Of a stretch of 44,953 bases of DNA, positions 16,981 to 25,876 are shown piece by piece. Origin of the DNA: Tychonema sp. LEGE 07203 (GTDB taxonomy: Bacteria > Cyanobacteriota > Cyanobacteriia > Cyanobacteriales > Microcoleaceae); the NCBI RefSeq assembly GCF_015207285.1, contig NZ_JADEXD010000038.1, positions 1 to 44,953 of the forward strand, in the 5' to 3' direction. The notes beneath the pieces are model-generated. The model was not told the origin of the DNA, ran no database searches, and worked only from the letters and a program-made list of their open reading frames with translations. Every line of letters starts with the position of its first letter. Position 1 is the first letter of the stretch. Both the position numbers and the translations under genes were made by a program.

Positions 16981-19755
16981 CTAAAAAGGTATTAACTGCT
17001 TCAACCAACACTCAACATCAACGGCCAAAGTTTGACCCAACTCCAGCAACTGCCGGATCGAAGACAACTCCCAGTCGCCCTCTGAACGCACGACATCCAA
17101 AGCAACGGGGTCAACCTTGTTTTCGCCCGCCGCCTCGGCTCGCCGTTGCAGCCAGCCCAAACACAGAGGCACTATTTGACTGTACAGAGAATTGAAATAC
17201 AGTTCCTGCGATTTGTCCAAACACAAACCCAGACTCAGCCGATCGCCCGCAGCAATCAAACGCTCGATCGTAGCGATATCAGATTCTAACTCAACAGGCG
17301 AGCGTTCCCGATCGCCCGCAGCAGCTTGCAGCAGCGCGTCCAGAGAGCGCCAAACCATGTTTTCCAAAATTTCCTTAACTTCAGGAACCTTCAATTGACA
17401 GCGGAGGTGGCCGGCTTCAGTAGCGATCGCCTCAATTTCCGCCATCCGCGACTCCCCCTCCCCGGTTTCCAGTTCCAAAGCCTTCGCAGCCGTCAAACAG
17501 CGGTGTCCCAAAGCCACCTCAGCAGCCACCTGCAACTCCACAGGCACCGGCAACTCATCGCGGTGGAAAGCCATCATCACCCCGTAATTTTCCCGATAAA
17601 CCTGAGTGTAAAGCTGATCCAAGCGAGTCAAATTTTCCTGACTCAGCAACTGTACGATCCGGTGGCGTTCCTCAGCGAACAAATCCCGCAAACTAAACGA
17701 CTGATCTCCAAACAGCCGCACCATTTCCAAAATCGCGTGGGCCGCCGAAGCTTCTTGCAGAACTCCAAACAACCGTTCCTTGAGCATCGTGTAAGACCGG
17801 CGGCTGCCAAAAGGCTGAATGCAGCAGTGGAAGTCCCAGCCTCCGAGATGTAATGCAGCAAACACAAACACCTCTGTTTCCCGCGTAATTTCCGAAGTTA
17901 ACTGCAATTGACCCACCGCCAGAGTCATCGATCCCATGCGCTGAATTTGGAAATCTTGCTGCAGGGCCTGATAGCAGTAAACTCGCTGTTGGCGGGGATA
18001 TTTGGCAAACAAAGAACTAATCGCGTAGTGGGCGGCTACTTGTCTGAGGTTAATTTGGGCTGTCACCACCAGTTGGCGGTAAACTTCGGCCCCTGTTTTG
18101 AAACAGTCAACGTTGCTGGGAACCAGGGCTAGCCGATCGATAAAATCCTGTTCTAACTGGACACCCGTAACTTCCCCCGCCAATTCCAGCGCCCTGGCCG
18201 CGTAGCGCAAAATTTGCACGCCTTCAGGGCGAGAGAGTTCCTCAAAAAACCAGCCGCAGCTTGTAAACATCAACAAAGCGTGGCGCTGCATTTCCAGCAG
18301 CCGCAGCGCGTCCACCTGTTCGGCTGCGTTGAGGGGGCGAACTTGATGGCGTTCGAGGAAACTCTCAACATTCGCGGGCGATCGATCGCGAATCACATCA
18401 ATATATTCATCTCTAGCTTTCCAGGGATCGCGCAACAGTTGGCGTGCCGCTTGCTCATAAATCGGAATCAATCGATCGCGCAGCCAATTTAGAGTATCCC
18501 GCAAAGGCTTGCGCCACAGGAGGTGCCACCCGCCGCCGCCACCGCAGCCGCAATCATCTTGCCAGCGATCGACCCCGTGAGAGCAACTCCAAGCCGTCAC
18601 GGGTTTGAGTTCCACTTCCCAACTGCTGGGATTTTGACTTAAATAATCAGCAAAATTCGTCACCGTCCAGCCGCGCTGGGGAAACTCTTCTGTGAAAGCG
18701 TAGGCGAGACATTTTTCCGTACTGTGTTTGTGGTGGCCGAAAGTTTCGCCGTCCGTCGCCACAGAGATCAATTGGGCCCGTCGGTGGTCTCCCCGCACTG
18801 CTTGACCCAAGCGCCCCGCCAGATGGTGGCTGCTGCTGAGAACGTCATTGAATCCCATATCCCGCGAGATCGGGCCGTCGTAGAAAAAGATATCGATGTA
18901 GGGAGTGTTGGCAGTTGTGGCTGCCGAATGCTGGCTTTGTCTGCGGCCCAAGGAGTGAGAGCTCAGCGGCGAAAGTTGGAGGTCAGCCATCAACCGCATT
19001 TCTGGTTTCAAATAGCAGCGGTAGGGGCGAGTCGGATCGATTTGGCCGCCGCCGACTTCGTGCCATTCGCCATCAGTTTCTGCCTCTGCGGCTTCGTTTT
19101 GCCCGATTAGCGGGCGGCAGCGTTCGGCTTGGGAGGGGGCTAAGACAATGAAGCGGATGCCTTCAGCCACTAAAACTTCCAGGGTAGCGTAGTCTACGGC
19201 GGTTTCGGCCAGCCACATTCCTTCGGGTTCGCGATCGAATCTCGATCGAAAATCTGCGATTCCCCAGCGAATTTGGGTGTATTTATCTCGCTCGTTCGCC
19301 AGCGGCATGATGATGTGATTGTACACTTGGGCGATGGCGTTACCGTGACCGGACAGGCGCTGACAGCTTTTGCGATCGGCTTCCAGAATCCGCTGGTAAA
19401 CTTCCGGATCGTAGCGTTCCAGCCAACTCATCAGGGTAGGGCCGATGTTGAAGCTCATGTACTCGTAATTGTTGACGATTCCGGCGACTTCCCCGCGCTC
19501 GTTGAGTATGCGCGCAAAGGCGTTCGGGCGGTAGCACTCGCGATCGATGCGTTCGTTCCAGTCGTGGAAGGGTTCGGCGCTGGCTTGGCGTTCGATCGCG
19601 TCCAGATAAGGGTTTTCTCGCGGCGGCTGGTAAAAGTGCCCGTGAACCGTCACGCACACTCCTGTTGCACTAGCCGTGCTGCTTTGACTTGGGGCCGTTA
19701 CCCCTGGCGCTGACACGGGGAACAAGTCGGACTCAGTTTTAGAAATCGAAACCAT
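16981..19755 (-). CDS. Glycoside hydrolase family 57 protein (DUF3536 type)
   Basis: 924 residues. The N-terminal GH57-like catalytic barrel begins at VTVHGHFYQPPRENPY (residues 35-50; family region 1). WLAETAVDY places a candidate nucleophile at Glu184, and SVATDGETFGHHKH a candidate acid/base at Asp335. The C-terminal half (about 450-924) is mainly helical, as in GH57 proteins carrying DUF3536. A glycine/cysteine stretch (CGCGGGGGW) follows SHGVDRWQDD. GH57 enzymes act on alpha-glucans (amylases, branching or debranching enzymes); the exact reaction of this subgroup is not established. The ATG at 19755 precedes a Ser/Thr-rich tail of about 30 residues before the barrel. Confidence 0.88.
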   Translation of the reverse strand: MVSISKTESDLFPVSAPGVTAPSQSSTASATGVCVTVHGHFYQPPRENPYLDAIERQASAEPFHDWNERIDRECYRPNAFARILNERGEVAGIVNNYEYMSFNIGPTLMSWLERYDPEVYQRILEADRKSCQRLSGHGNAIAQVYNHIIMPLANERDKYTQIRWGIADFRSRFDREPEGMWLAETAVDYATLEVLVAEGIRFIVLAPSQAERCRPLIGQNEAAEAETDGEWHEVGGGQIDPTRPYRCYLKPEMRLMADLQLSPLSSHSLGRRQSQHSAATTANTPYIDIFFYDGPISRDMGFNDVLSSSHHLAGRLGQAVRGDHRRAQLISVATDGETFGHHKHSTEKCLAYAFTEEFPQRGWTVTNFADYLSQNPSSWEVELKPVTAWSCSHGVDRWQDDCGCGGGGGWHLLWRKPLRDTLNWLRDRLIPIYEQAARQLLRDPWKARDEYIDVIRDRSPANVESFLERHQVRPLNAAEQVDALRLLEMQRHALLMFTSCGWFFEELSRPEGVQILRYAARALELAGEVTGVQLEQDFIDRLALVPSNVDCFKTGAEVYRQLVVTAQINLRQVAAHYAISSLFAKYPRQQRVYCYQALQQDFQIQRMGSMTLAVGQLQLTSEITRETEVFVFAALHLGGWDFHCCIQPFGSRRSYTMLKERLFGVLQEASAAHAILEMVRLFGDQSFSLRDLFAEERHRIVQLLSQENLTRLDQLYTQVYRENYGVMMAFHRDELPVPVELQVAAEVALGHRCLTAAKALELETGEGESRMAEIEAIATEAGHLRCQLKVPEVKEILENMVWRSLDALLQAAAGDRERSPVELESDIATIERLIAAGDRLSLGLCLDKSQELYFNSLYSQIVPLCLGWLQRRAEAAGENKVDPVALDVVRSEGDWELSSIRQLLELGQTLAVDVECWLKQLIPF

Positions 19756-20788
19756 GCGATCGAATCCTCAAGTAGTTAGTGACAATAAAATCAGCCTCAA
19801 CATTGGCCGTCTAAACCTTACGCAGCAGGCGTTTGGGCTAGGCATCTGTTGGTGCTAAATTTGGGCAAACAATTTTTGATACATTTGGAGTATTGCGACT
19901 CAAGCATTTATTCCAAGATGCCGAGCGTCGATCCCTGGGTTTTTCTGCTAATGCTTTGGTGTTGAAAGAGTTAAAAAAAGTAATTTTTGCAGCTTTTTGC
20001 CACTTTCTACCCATGTCGAGTTAGTGCTTGCAGGGGCTGCTTGTTGAGAGTTGGATTTACATTGCTGGATTTTAAAGTCTTATTCATTAAATAGCAAGTT
20101 TTCCCCGAAAAAAATTTATCTGGGGCGATAAATCTTGGTGGTTGTGCGGGTAAATTTAATCCACAGGGCAAAAACTCACAGCAGGGAACGCTTGTGGTGA
20201 TGAGTCTGCTGCACTGCGCTGCTGGAATATGCTCGATGCCAAAAGGGCGATCGAATTAAACACCAACCAAATTGCCTCACCAGCTAAAAAAACTGATGAA
20301 AATTACCGATCGGGCAATATTCATACTGTTACTGTTGACGATTTAATAATGCGTTCAAGCAACGATCGAGCTGATTATTGACTTGCCATTCCTCAGAAGA
20401 TTGAAAAACTCGCGCCAAGAAAATCCTCAAATATTTAAATAATAAAAAATACCATCTCTTGACAATCTTGCTATTTTATCCATCTTTAAAAACACATATC
20501 TTTTGCAAAAATATTAAAACTTACTGCCATTAAAATATCACCTTTGAGTATCAGATTCTCTTCCAGTTTATATCCATCGGCGAAGTGCTGCTAATTGATA
20601 TTCGGACTCGCGATGAACTTTACTAGCAGTTCCTAAAAATGCGATCGACTATCAATCATCTGCTGCATCGATCCGTGCAGAGGCTTCAAACTTGACAAAT
20701 ACGACTTACTAATGGGAAGTTAAAAATCCGGTTTGTTTTACTCAAATAGACGCTGAAATCTCTAAAATAGATAAAAAAATCTATTATT
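19756..20788. other. 1-kb region with no convincing gene
   Basis: AT-rich and without clear family signals. An open frame without a good start runs from about 20157 to 20382 and reads WNMLDAKRAIELNTNQIASP and SGNIHTVTVDDLIMRSSNDR; it could be a gene fragment but I recognise no family. GCGATCG sites occur at about 20248 and 20641. The left part must contain the promoter of the GH57 gene. Confidence 0.4.
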
Positions 20789-21094
20789 TTAAGCGTCCGA
20801 GACAGACGCAACGACTTCATAATGTTCCACTGTCGGAAAAGGATCGTAAAAGTGGTGCAGTAAAGAACGCCACTTTTGATACTCAGGCGATTCTCGAAAT
20901 CCAACAGTATGGTCTTTCAAACTCTTCCACCGCACCAGCAGAATATAGCGATTTCTGATTTCGATACAGCGTTGAAGCTCGTGCGAGACATACCCCGGCA
21001 TAGAACCGATAATAGCTGAAGCTGTTTTGAAAGCAATTTCAAATTCACCAGCCATCTCAGGCTTAATATCGAGAATTGCAACTTCTAATATCAT
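20789..21094 (-). CDS. Antibiotic biosynthesis monooxygenase (ABM) domain protein
   Basis: 101 residues forming one ferredoxin-like ABM domain. Family features: ILEVAILDIKPEMAGEFEIA at the N-terminus, MPGYVSHELQRCIEIRNRYI in the centre, LLVRWKSLKDHTVGFRESPE, then the C-terminal beta strand VEHYEVVAS. ABM proteins are small dimeric cofactor-poor monooxygenases or heme/quinone-handling relatives; the substrate is unknown here. Single gene, not in an obvious operon. The ATG at 21094 is the natural start. Confidence 0.85.
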   Translation of the reverse strand: MILEVAILDIKPEMAGEFEIAFKTASAIIGSMPGYVSHELQRCIEIRNRYILLVRWKSLKDHTVGFRESPEYQKWRSLLHHFYDPFPTVEHYEVVASVSDA

Positions 21095-21259
21095 AGATTA
21101 GACCTCTTGCACAAAAAAATGTTACAATTAAAGGCTTTGAATTTTCGACCCCAGAGCTAACTCATAATTGTCAAGTGCTGAGAACAAATTACAGCGGAGA
21201 CCGTAACGGCTTTAGCATTTTATGCTGTTTTAGTAGCAAAAAATCCTGACAATTAGCTC
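21095..21259. other. Short intergenic segment before MITE-like copy 2
   Basis: No gene. Holds the upstream region of the ABM gene (minus) and ends at the terminal repeat of the MITE-like element. Confidence 0.3.
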
Positions 21260-21444
21260 TAGAACCCATTTGATATCTATTCTGCGTAAATCTCAGAAAC
21301 CGGGTTTCTCTCTATATTTCTCGTCACCTAACCAAAAACTCCAAAAATACCCGGTTTCTCGCCCGCGTAAATCTCAGAAACCGGGTTTTTCTCTATATTT
21401 CTCGTCACCCAACCCAAAAACTCCAAGATGTCAAATGGGTTCTA
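21260..21444. mobile_element. MITE-like dispersed element, copy 2
   Basis: 185 bases with the same termini as 3438-3620: TAGAACCCATTTGATATC at the left and GATGTCAAATGGGTTCTA at the right. Two internal blocks again carry GCGTAAATCTCAGAAACCGG, TATATTTCTCGTCACC and AAAAACTCC. The first AGAAACCGGGTTTCT palindrome is perfect. The sequence beyond both ends differs from copy 1, which defines the element borders. The 176 bases on to the cax start show no gene. Confidence 0.7.
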
Positions 21445-21620
21445 CAAGCAATCTGCTCCACTTAAGCCCAACCCTTGATTAAAGCATAAAATTATTTTGC
21501 AAGAAATCTATTGAACCGCCCGCCCCAAGCTTTAAGCCAACACCCAATGCCCGAACCCTACCCCTGTTTTAAACTTTGTGGCAGGCTATGATTGACGGTT
21601 GGCAGCTTTTCAGAATCTAA

Positions 21621-22742
21621 ATGCTAAACACAACTACAATAATTTCCAGCCTGCTGATATTTATCCCAGTTTCCATCGCCGGACACTTTCTCGGCTGGGA
21701 ATCCTCCACAATCTTCATCACCTCGGCTTTAGCCATTATCCCCCTAGCCGCCTGGATGGGCACGGCCACCGAAGAAATCGCGGTTGTCCTCGGTGCCAAC
21801 TTGGGGGGGTTGCTCAACGCTACCTTTGGAAACGCCACCGAACTGATTATCGGCATCGTCGCCCTCAACGCCGGACTAATAGATGTTGTCAAGGCCAGCA
21901 TCACCGGTTCAATTATGAGCAACCTGCTGCTGGTGATGGGACTTGCAATGCTGCTGGGCGGCTTGCGCTACAAAGAACAAGAATTTCAGCCGACAGTCGC
22001 CCGGTTGAACGCTTCAGCGATGAACTTAGCCGTGATTGCCATTTTGGTACCGACTGCTGTTGATATCACCTCTGTCGGCATTCCACAGGCAACTATGCAG
22101 AACCTCTCTAGCGCTGTGGCTGTAATCCTGATTCTCGTCTACGTGCTGACGCTGCTGTTTTCGATGAAAACCCACACTTATCTCTACGATGCTGGGGTGG
22201 CAGAAGTAGAAATGCTCGAAGAATTAGCCGAAAGTAACTTAGCACCAGACAGTCCCGACCACAAGGTCAATCTGCGGCTGTGGATTGGGGTGCTGTTGGC
22301 CTGTACTGTCATGGTAGCGATCGAGTCGGAACTGCTGGTTGGTACTCTAGAAGAAGCTACCGCCACTTTGGGGCTGACATCGCTGTTTACCGGGGTGATT
22401 TTAGTGCCGATTATTGGCAATGCTGCCGAACACACGACGGCAGTGACGGTGGCGATGAAAAATAAAATGGATTTGTCGGTTTCTGTAGCCGTGGGTTCGA
22501 GTTTGCAAATTGCTTTGTTTGTTGCGCCGGTATTGGTTTTGGCAGGTTTTATCTTGGGCAAACCGATGGACTTGGATTTCAACCCGTTTGAACTCGTAGC
22601 GGTTGCGGTGTCGGTGCTGATCGCCAATTCTATCAGTTCTGACGGCAAATCTAACTGGCTCGAAGGTACTTTGCTGTTGGCAGCTTATGCGGTTTTGGCC
22701 TTGGCGTTCTACTTCCATCCGGTAATCGAGGGACTTGTTTAA
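21621..22742 (+). CDS. cax: Calcium/proton antiporter (CaCA family)
   Basis: 373-residue membrane protein exchanging cytoplasmic Ca2+ for H+. Eleven hydrophobic segments are expected. The two alpha-repeat signatures are clear: GGLLNATFGNATELIIG in the first half and GNAAEHTTAVTVAMKNKMDL in the second, each carrying the Glu needed for cation transport (NATE and NAAE). Between the halves is an acidic cytosolic loop (VAEVEMLEELAESNLAPDSP). Length and motifs match cyanobacterial and plant CAX proteins. ATG at 21621. A 9-bp inverted repeat follows the stop immediately. Confidence 0.93.
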   Translation: MLNTTTIISSLLIFIPVSIAGHFLGWESSTIFITSALAIIPLAAWMGTATEEIAVVLGANLGGLLNATFGNATELIIGIVALNAGLIDVVKASITGSIMSNLLLVMGLAMLLGGLRYKEQEFQPTVARLNASAMNLAVIAILVPTAVDITSVGIPQATMQNLSSAVAVILILVYVLTLLFSMKTHTYLYDAGVAEVEMLEELAESNLAPDSPDHKVNLRLWIGVLLACTVMVAIESELLVGTLEEATATLGLTSLFTGVILVPIIGNAAEHTTAVTVAMKNKMDLSVSVAVGSSLQIALFVAPVLVLAGFILGKPMDLDFNPFELVAVAVSVLIANSISSDGKSNWLEGTLLLAAYAVLALAFYFHPVIEGLV

Positions 22743-22745
22743 TAT

Positions 22746-22774
22746 CAATTCCGGTTGCACTCATACCGGAATTG
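22746..22774 (+). terminator. Inverted repeat after cax
   Basis: CAATTCCGG (22746-22754) and its complement CCGGAATTG (22766-22774) with an 11-base loop begin four bases after the cax stop. A TTGTTGA-type heptamer tract follows rather than a clean T-run. Plausible transcript end. Confidence 0.5.
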
Positions 22775-23342
22775 TTGATTGTTGACTGTTGATTTTTGAT
22801 TGTTGAGAGTTGAGAGTTGACTCGATTTTATGATTCCGATGCAACCGCAAACGATATAACAGGCTCTTTTATGCTGAAGGAACAACAAAAATGGAAGTCG
22901 CAAGATTTTTATCCCCCCCCCCACTCCCACTCCCGATTCAGGGTTTTTCCCCAGCCCGGTGTTTTGTTTGAATACCCAGATTTTCGCCCGGTTTAGTTGA
23001 CTTCATCTATCCCGCCGTCAAAAAAACACCTGCGAACTCTCCTACTCTGGGATTCTTCCCTGGGGCTTCTGGCTTCGAGCGCGGTTGCGGCGATCGATCG
23101 TACAATTAATACGCCGGCTGCTAGTCCAGCCGAAAAACACAGAATGCACGCTGGCGATCGAGATTTTAGTGTCTCGGCTGGACTCGATCGACCCTTCTGC
23201 ACTTCAATCAGCGAGTGCTGATGAGTGTTGTACTAGGTGTGCTACGATCGTCACAAGTTGAAAATTGAGTACAACCAGACAACCTAACAAATTAACTCGA
23301 TTGTCGAGTGCACAGCCATACAAAAACGGTGTTGCCGTCTAG
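22775..23342. repeat. Gap with heptamer-like tract, C-rich tract and inverted repeat
   Basis: No convincing gene. 22775-22820 is a degenerate TTGTTGA/GTTGAGA heptamer tract. About 22910-22925 is a C-run. AGTCCAGCCGA (23123-23133) is complementary to TCGGCTGGACT (23174-23184), an 11-bp inverted repeat. The 74-codon frame at 22997-23221 runs through this inverted repeat and lacks family features. Confidence 0.45.
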
Positions 23343-23520
23343 GAAAGCTCGCACTCGAACCAAAACCGAACAGGATCGAAAAAACCGATCGAGTACGGAG
23401 CGGGCCTACCGGAATTTACGCTTGAGGAGAAGACACCTCTAAAGCGGTTGGAGCAATCCAGTCGCCAGCAAGGACTTCGCTGAATCAAGAATCTCAGTCA
23501 CAGACAGTGCTGAGAGTGCC
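23343..23520 (+). mobile_element. Relic right end of an IS200/IS605-type (tnpB) element
   Basis: 23445-23520 reads GCGGTTGGAGCAATCCAGTC, then TGAATCAAGAATC, then a TCTCAG ... CTGAGA stem (23492-23497 and 23510-23515) ending GAGAGTG. This layout resembles the 3' ends, and guide-RNA scaffolds, of cyanobacterial tnpB-only IS200/IS605 elements. One frame (23343-23483) gives GLPEFTLEEKTPLKR before a stop, resembling the poorly conserved tail of a TnpB protein. No TnpB catalytic domain is present upstream, so only the right end would remain. The call rests on remembered family layout and should be treated as tentative. Confidence 0.4.
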
Positions 23521-23566
23521 CGAGTAAAACTTGATAGAGCAACCTCAATCAGGGTTATGTGGCTTC

Positions 23567-25630
23567 GTGAGTTATTGCCTCAATCCCAAATGCCCGAATC
23601 CCTCAGATCCAGCAAACTCTGGCAAATCCGCGTGCATTCACTGCGGGTCTCAACTTTTGTTGCAAGGTCGATATCGGCTAGTCGCACCTCTCGGAGGCGG
23701 CGGTTTTGGACGAACATTTGAAGTAGACGACAACGGCGCCCGAAAAGTGCTCAAAGTCCTGCTCAAAGAACATCCCAAAGCTGTAGAACTGTTTAAGCAA
23801 GAAGCCGACGTATTGGTCAGGCTGAGACATCCAGGTATTCCAAAAGTCGATCGCGACGGTTATTTTACATTTACGCCAGCTCACAGCACAGAATCTTTTC
23901 ACTGCCTGGTGATGGAGAAAATTGCTGGGGCAAATTTGCAAGACTGGCTGAAACATCGGGGCCGCCCGATCACCGAACAACAAGCTCTAAACTGGCTCAA
24001 ACAACTGTCGGAAATCTTAGACCAAGTTCACCGACTCAACTATTTTCATCGGGATATCAAGCCGCACAACATTATGTGCAAGCCGAACGGGCAGTTAGTG
24101 CTGATTGATTTCGGGACTGCCAGGGAAGTGTCGGCGACTTATTTCGCTAAAGTCGGCCAGGGGCAAAATGTCACTGGCATCGTTTCGCCTGGCTACACAC
24201 CGCCGGAACAAACTAATGGCAAAGCTGTTCCGCAGTCAGATTTTTTTGCTCTGGGGCGCACTTTTGTTTATTTGCTGACTGGGAAGCCGCCGACTGCCTT
24301 TCCCGAGAACCCGCGCACGGGGAGATTAATGTGGCGCAAGGGAGCTCCTCAAGTTTCCGACCCCTTGGCTAACGTGATCGATTACCTGATGGCGCCTTTT
24401 CCTGGCAATCGACCTCAAAGTCCGCAGATGGTTTTGCAGTGCTTGGAGGAAATTAATCTCGACGGCGGAGAAACTCAGTTGCCGACTCAGTTGCCGACGA
24501 CAGGGCAAACTAGAATTCGCGGAAGGTCTGGCGGGGCTGGGGGGACGAAACAGAGTTTGATGAAGCGCCTCCGACCTCTGAATTCTGGCGAGAACCAGAC
24601 CGAAAAAAATATTTTTGGGAACAATAAGTTGCTGGCGGGCGCTGCTGTCTTGATGCTGGCTATTGGCGCGTCTCAAATTTACGGTTCGATGCGTTACAAA
24701 GTGTTTCCGGCAAACCCGGTGTGGCTGCTTGCTAGTTTGCCCAGCAGTCAGTTTTTGGAAAAAAGTTTGGATAATGTCGGGGGTGTAAATGCCATCGCCC
24801 TCTCGCCGGACGGTAAAACTTTGCTCAGCGCCAGCTTTGGGACGATTAGAATGTGGAATGTGAAGACGGGACGCCTGGTGCGGACTCTCAGTGCGGTGCA
24901 CTCTAAAAAATCGGTCAAGACGCTGGCGGTGAGCCCGGACGGCTCGATTTTTGCCAGCGGCGGCGACGATAATAATGTGATTTTGTGGGATTTGAAGACG
25001 GGGCGGCGGATGCTGACGATTTCTGCTCACAAAGCCACCGTCAACGCCCTCACTTTTAGCAGTGACGGTAACACTCTCGCTAGCGGCAGCGAGGACAAGA
25101 CAGTGCGCTTGTGGAATGCCAAAACCGGCAGCAGGTTGCGGACTTTGGGCGGCCACGCCGGAGGAGTAAATGCGATCGCTTTGACCCGGGACGGTAAAAC
25201 TCTCGCTAGCGGCAGCGAGGACAAGACGGTGCGTTTGTGGAATCTCGACACCGGAGAAGTCAGAAGAATTATTACAGGTCACGGGGGCGCGGTTAATGCT
25301 GTGGATTTTAGCCCCAACGGGCAAGTTGTAGCTAGTGCCAGCAGCGACAATACGATCCGCTTGTCAAACGTGCAAGACGGGAAGCGCACCCGCACTTTTA
25401 AAGGGCATTCGAGCTGGGTGAGGACGATCGCCTTTAGCCCGGACAGTCGCACCTTGATTAGCGGGGGCGGAGAGATTATAGTTTGGGATTTGAAGACGGG
25501 AAAAGAAAAAGCCACTCTTTCGGGTCACAGTCAGTTTGTGAATTCTATTGCTATTACCAAAGATAGTAAGACTTTGGCAAGTGGCAGTCCCGATCGCACT
25601 ATTAAGATTTGGCGAATGCCACAGTCATAA
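23567..25630 (+). CDS. Serine/threonine protein kinase with zinc ribbon and WD40 propeller
   Basis: 687 residues from GTG 23567 (MSYCLNPKCPNP). I chose this start because cyanobacterial homologues begin this way; a TTG at 23531 would add 12 residues. A four-Cys zinc ribbon (Cys4, 9, 23, 26) leads into a Hanks kinase domain: glycine loop LGGGGFGRTF, Lys63, catalytic HRDIKPHN (Asp163), DFG (181-183), then SPGYTPPEQ. A membrane segment follows near residues 354-372 (LLAGAAVLMLAIGASQIYG). Seven WD40 repeats (about 405-687), each with an SPDG..LASGS..TVRLWN pattern, probably form an extracytoplasmic propeller. Repeats 3 and 4 are almost identical at DNA level. The likely role is signalling; targets are unknown. 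The start lies 47 bases after the IS-like relic. Confidence 0.9.
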   Translation: MSYCLNPKCPNPSDPANSGKSACIHCGSQLLLQGRYRLVAPLGGGGFGRTFEVDDNGARKVLKVLLKEHPKAVELFKQEADVLVRLRHPGIPKVDRDGYFTFTPAHSTESFHCLVMEKIAGANLQDWLKHRGRPITEQQALNWLKQLSEILDQVHRLNYFHRDIKPHNIMCKPNGQLVLIDFGTAREVSATYFAKVGQGQNVTGIVSPGYTPPEQTNGKAVPQSDFFALGRTFVYLLTGKPPTAFPENPRTGRLMWRKGAPQVSDPLANVIDYLMAPFPGNRPQSPQMVLQCLEEINLDGGETQLPTQLPTTGQTRIRGRSGGAGGTKQSLMKRLRPLNSGENQTEKNIFGNNKLLAGAAVLMLAIGASQIYGSMRYKVFPANPVWLLASLPSSQFLEKSLDNVGGVNAIALSPDGKTLLSASFGTIRMWNVKTGRLVRTLSAVHSKKSVKTLAVSPDGSIFASGGDDNNVILWDLKTGRRMLTISAHKATVNALTFSSDGNTLASGSEDKTVRLWNAKTGSRLRTLGGHAGGVNAIALTRDGKTLASGSEDKTVRLWNLDTGEVRRIITGHGGAVNAVDFSPNGQVVASASSDNTIRLSNVQDGKRTRTFKGHSSWVRTIAFSPDSRTLISGGGEIIVWDLKTGKEKATLSGHSQFVNSIAITKDSKTLASGSPDRTIKIWRMPQS

Positions 25631-25876
25631 GCTGTCGCGCAAATAAACATTGCATATTCAGAGCGGGCGGGACACCCCACTGATTGTGAAGATTGTTTTT
25701 TATATAAAATTTAAATGCCGCAACAGCTTATCTGTAATTCCTGCTGCTCTACGCAACTTATTTAAGTCTTTATTAACTGCTTTCATTTTTTGCTCAGCCC
25801 TATGGTGAGCCGTTTAGCCTATACGGATTCTGGATTCTGGAGTGATGTGAATTGATGAGTCTGCCTTTGTGCTGCG
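25631..25876. other. Gap after the kinase gene with a possible gene fragment (minus)
   Basis: No intact gene. On the minus strand a frame from about 25810 to 25700 reads AHHRAEQKMKAVNKDLNKLR followed by RAAGITDKLLRHLNFI and stop. It looks like a C-terminal protein fragment of unknown family. The rest shows no structure I can interpret. Confidence 0.3.

Noticed and set aside
22997-23221. 74-codon plus-strand frame
   Set aside because: Runs through an 11-bp inverted repeat, has no family features, and a shadow frame exists on the other strand.
23531-23566. TTG start for the kinase
   Set aside because: Gives 12 residues unlike the family; the GTG at 23567 yields the usual MSYCLNPKC start. Kept only as an alternative.
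24326-25324. 332-codon minus-strand frame
   Set aside because: Lies wholly antisense to the kinase/WD40 gene, which has clear motifs; a shadow of its GC-rich repeats.
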